Assembly (NCBI GenBank): GCA_963756455.1 | Contig: CAVWNC010000003.1 | Location: 1,798,001 to 1,862,000 of the forward strand | Source of the DNA: DASQPA01 sp963756455 | GTDB taxonomy: Bacteria; Acidobacteriota; Thermoanaerobaculia; Multivoradales; UBA5704 | Direction of reading: 5' to 3' | DNA: 64,000 nucleotides | Part shown: piece after piece, positions 61,106-64,000 of the stretch | Numbering within the stretch: position 1 is the stretch's first letter | Layout: each line of letters opens with the position of its first letter | Position numbers and translations under genes: made by a program | The notes under the pieces: generated by a model | Told to the model about the DNA's origin: nothing | What the model saw: the letters and a program-made list of their open reading frames with translations, nothing else | Databases searched by the model: none

Positions 61106-64000
61106 TCAGCTCGCCAAGGTCTCCGGAGCTCCAGGAGCGCTCGCCGGGCGGCCTCCCCCCCGGGCGCGTGCCGCCTGCGACTCGTGGAGACGGCCCAGCA
61201 GATCGTAGATCACCAACTCGTGGGCGCGGGCCGCCGAGCGGATCATCCGGTTGACGTGCATGTGCACGTAGCTCAAAGCCAGGTCGGGAATCGACATCTG
61301 GAGCCGCCCGGCTGTCTCCAGCCGCCGGAGCTCGGCGAGCGCCTCAGCGCTCTCCAAAGATCGCTTCCTCAAGACCGCGAGCCCAGGGGAGAGCGGGTGG
61401 TCCTCGGCCTGGCTGGGATCTAAGAGGATCTCCAGGCTCTTCCTCTCGGCGCGGAACTTCTGGTCGAGCTGCACCCGGAGGTCCCTTGCTGCCGCCGAAC
61501 TCGCGCAGATAAGATTCGCGCAAACGCCCGAGAACGGAGATCTTCCCGGCCGCATCGAGACCGAGATCGTTGAGGATCAGGTCGGTGCCGACCAGGGCGA
61601 GCCGCCAGCGGGCGTCGGCCCCCTCGTCTCCCTCCAGGCTGAGGACGATCTCGAGCACCGCCGCGCTGTCGGCCTCGAACCACCGTTCCGCGAGGACGAT
61701 GCCTTCAGGACCGCCATAGCGTTCGACCTCGCGCTCGTAGGTATCGAGCTGGAACTTCCACAGCCGGCCCTCCGACAGCCACTCCGCGGCGGCGGCCGAG
61801 AGGGCGGGGAGGGTCTGGCCGCAGAGCTTCTCCGGATCGCCGTGGAAGCGCATGCGGACATGCCACTGCGGGTCGGCGTAGCGGATGAAAAACCAGGAGT
61901 CGGCGACGCCGCTCGCCCGGGCCTCGTGGACGGCCGGGGCGATCAGCTCGCGGAGCACCCGGTCCGCCGTCGAGCTGCCGGTGTAGAGCTTGACGTAGAG
62001 CCATTCCGAGCCGGGAGGAAAGGAGCGCACGACGGCCGCGGCCGGCTCCACGAGCCGCGGCCCGGGGCGGGTCTCCTCCCGAGGGACGCGGACCAGCGGA
62101 ACGATGAATTCGTGGACGAAGCGCCCCTCTGGACCGCGAGCGCAGAGCTCTCCTGGTCCCGGGTAGAGCTCGACCAGCATCGCCTCTTTGCGTTCCTCGA
62201 TGACGTCCAGCCAGGAGTCGATCGAGAGGGCGTTGTCGAGGTCGATCACGAGCTCGTTGTCGGCGTCTGCCAGGCAGATGAAACGCGCCAGGCGCCGCCT
62301 CTCCCGGAAGCGCTGGACGGCGGCGAAGCGCTCGGCCGCCTCCTTGGGCTTGGCGAGGGCCGCGATTTCCGCTTCGGACATTCGCCAGCGAGCCCGCGAG
62401 AGGACCAGACGGCCGGCGGTGACCCGGGGGAGGAACGGGGCGTTGTCGAGCGCCCCCCAACTCCAGCCCAGGCCGGCGGCGAGACCCTGGGACTGCAGGG
62501 TGCAGAGGAAACGGTAGATCCCCAGGCTGCCGCGGGAGAAATTGTGCGCGCTGGTGAGCCGCGGGATGACCTCCCGGCCCAGGCGCCGCGAGCGCAGGGC
62601 GATCCGCCCCCCGACGATCGAGACTTCCAGGTCGGTGATGGGGATCTGGTGCTCGGGGGCGGCGCCGGAACGGCCGAGGAAAGGGATCTCATGCGGCCTG
62701 AGGACCGGGCGCGAGAGGATGTTGCCGATCCGGCCCTGCGGCAGGTGGACGACCTCGGCGAAGATCGCGTCCGGACGGAGAGCCTCCTCGGCCCGCAGGT
62801 GGGCCTCGACGGCATGGTGGAGCTCCGGGTCGGCGTGGCAGAAACGGCCGAGGAGAGGGGCGCCGGAAGGGCCGGCCACCCCCTTGAGGAGGATGCTGAA
62901 CCGGCCCTCCGCCACCGCCTCCGGCGACTCGGCGGCGATCGACCCCATCACCTCGAAGGCGTCGGGAAGGGGAGGAGGCTCGCTCGAGCTCAGCTGCTCC
63001 AGGTCTTTGCTGTCCAGCTGGATTTCCTGCGCGCCCGAGATCAGGGCCGCGGTCAGCTTGTGGAGGAGGAGCGACTGGGAGGGTCCCCAGGGGACGGTCG
63101 GATCGGCCGGCGGCCCACCCAGGCCGATGCCGCGCAAGAGGGGTGAGGCCTCGGCGCCCGCCGCGCCCGACTTCTCGAAGCCGATCCCCAGCTCCTCGTC
63201 CAGAACCTCGGCCAAGGGAACCCAGCGCCCGTCGCCATAGCGATCGCTGAACTCCTGGCGAAACTTTTCGAAGATCTCCTGGCGGCCGCGGCTGGCGAAG
63301 CGGTGGACGAGCTCCACCCCGCGGACCAACTCGGCCTGCACCTCCGGACCGAGCCGCGGCGCCTCGACCGGTTTGACCATGTCGACCTGGAAGAGCCGCG
63401 ACAGCTCGACGCTCGTCGGCAGCTGTTCCAGGCGGCGGGCGAGCTCTCTGTAGAGCTCCGGCGAGGCGCCCAAGCCGCGAGCATCGAGCTCCTCCAAGGT
63501 CTTCCTCTCCAGCTCGAGCGCTCTAGCGGCGACAGTTCCCGCGGGGAGGGCGGAGAGCTGCGCCACGAGGTCGTGGATGGCCTCGGGGCCGGTCACCGGC
63601 GGCTGCAGGTCGGAGACGAGGATTTGGCTGTCGATGAGCTCGGTCACGAAGCCCTCGGCGTCCTCCAACGCGATCTCGCCGTCCGGATCGGCGGCGACGA
63701 GAGCGGCGGCCAGATCGGCGGCATGGGCTCCCGCGGCGGCTCGCTCGAGGGTGGCGTCCAGGTACTCCGTCGAGTCCAGGGCCACCAGGTGGTGCGAGCG
63801 GACCTTGCCGTCGAGCCGCGCCTCGGCATAGCGCCACCGCCCCGCCGCCCGGTAGAGGCTGGAATTCGGGTAATAGAGAAGCTCCCGGCGGAGGGCGGGG
63901 TCGCGCCCGAGATCCTCGGCCAGGGCGAAGAGATAGTCCATGTCGAGCCGGGTGTGGCGCTGGTAGGCGGCGCGCGGCGCGAGATCCAGCCGGGTCGCCG
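61106..64000 (-). CDS. Class I lantibiotic dehydratase-like protein (partial, frameshifted)
   Basis: At least 964 residues lie in the window after restoring one frame; the N-terminus is off the right edge. The N-terminal LanB-type region reads MDYLFALAEDLGRDPALRRE then LYYPNSSLYRAAGRWRYAEA. The C-terminal SpaB_C-type elimination domain has EWLYVKLYTGSSTADRVLRE, DSWFFIRYADPQWHVRMRFH, and ERYGGPEGIVLAERWFEADS. An extra C at 61483-61485 breaks the frame before DLRVQLDQKFRAERKSLEIL; the normal end then includes YVHMHVNRMIRSAARAHELV. It would add glutamate to Ser/Thr of a precursor peptide and eliminate it. No precursor is visible in the window. Confidence 0.88.

Noticed and set aside
61842..63146. 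434-residue plus-strand ORF opposite the lantibiotic dehydratase
   Set aside because: It is a shadow of the minus-strand gene, with Arg/Gly/Glu-rich sequence and no domain.

Overview
The window is high-GC, gene-dense bacterial chromosome. It has outer-membrane (Kdo/lipid A) genes, many secreted TPR and HEAT proteins, a tricorn-like S41 protease, two zinc-finger/TPR regulators and a selenocysteine machinery gene. Together these point to a diderm Acidobacteriota-like organism, perhaps near Thermoanaerobaculia; this placement is inference from gene content only. No rRNA, tRNA or CRISPR array is visible.

Layout. 1-1.6 kb: a small module of a secreted repeat peptide, a sigma-region-2-like mini-protein and a zinc-finger/TPR protein cut by the left edge. 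1.7-4.2 kb: rpmE, DUF1385, prfA. 4.4-10.4 kb: a tight Kdo operon (kdsB-pyrG-kdsA-kdsD-kdsC-lpxL-like) headed by a likely leaderless promoter. 10.4-16.8 kb: DUF4388, phosphomannomutase, type-2 ileS, hicBA. 16.8-20.9 kb: gene-poor DNA with DUF429, a small hypothetical, a 42-nt repeat family and a PIN toxin-antitoxin pair. 20.9-30 kb: AmrS-type radical SAM enzyme, glutamate dehydrogenase, MscS channel, tricorn-like protease (frameshifted) and two secreted proteins. 30-34 kb: HicB-like protein, then a damaged block (5'-3' exonuclease with a frameshift, ABC ATPase with an amber codon, shortened permease). 33.6-37.6 kb: HEAT, HD, MOSC, OsmC and a second zinc-finger/TPR protein. 38-41 kb: a glycosidase-glycosyltransferase chimera and UDP-galactopyranose mutase. 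40.8-44.8 kb: CoA-binding protein, selB (frameshifted), YqeY, a fluoride riboswitch with crcB, and an XRE regulator. 45-50.8 kb: DUF5063, methylmalonyl-CoA mutase catalytic subunit, a secreted haem-motif protein with a broken copy, and a B3-like metallo-beta-lactamase-fold protein (frameshifted). 50.8-53.4 kb: a type II restriction-modification pair. 53.5-61 kb: TPR protein, isoprenoid-synthase-like protein, DtxR and ArsR regulators, a hidden SelW-like selenoprotein (in-frame TGA) and a glycosyltransferase. 60.6-64 kb: a class I lantibiotic-dehydratase-like gene, frameshifted and cut by the right edge, followed by a 6-pyruvoyl-tetrahydropterin-synthase-like gene.

Three themes run through the window. 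First, the organism decodes UGA as selenocysteine: selB and a selenoprotein with an fdhF-like apical loop are both present. Second, many genes have a -10 hexamer only 5-9 nt before the start codon and no Shine-Dalgarno, suggesting widespread leaderless mRNAs. Third, five long genes carry a single-base indel and one a nonsense codon. This looks like consensus error in a draft assembly at least in part, so those genes should not be assumed dead.

The best candidate for an undescribed system is the left-edge module: a short exported protein with two copies of NRGGIDPNG, encoded with only synonymous differences, upstream of a degenerate sigma-like protein translationally coupled to a zinc-finger/TPR protein.
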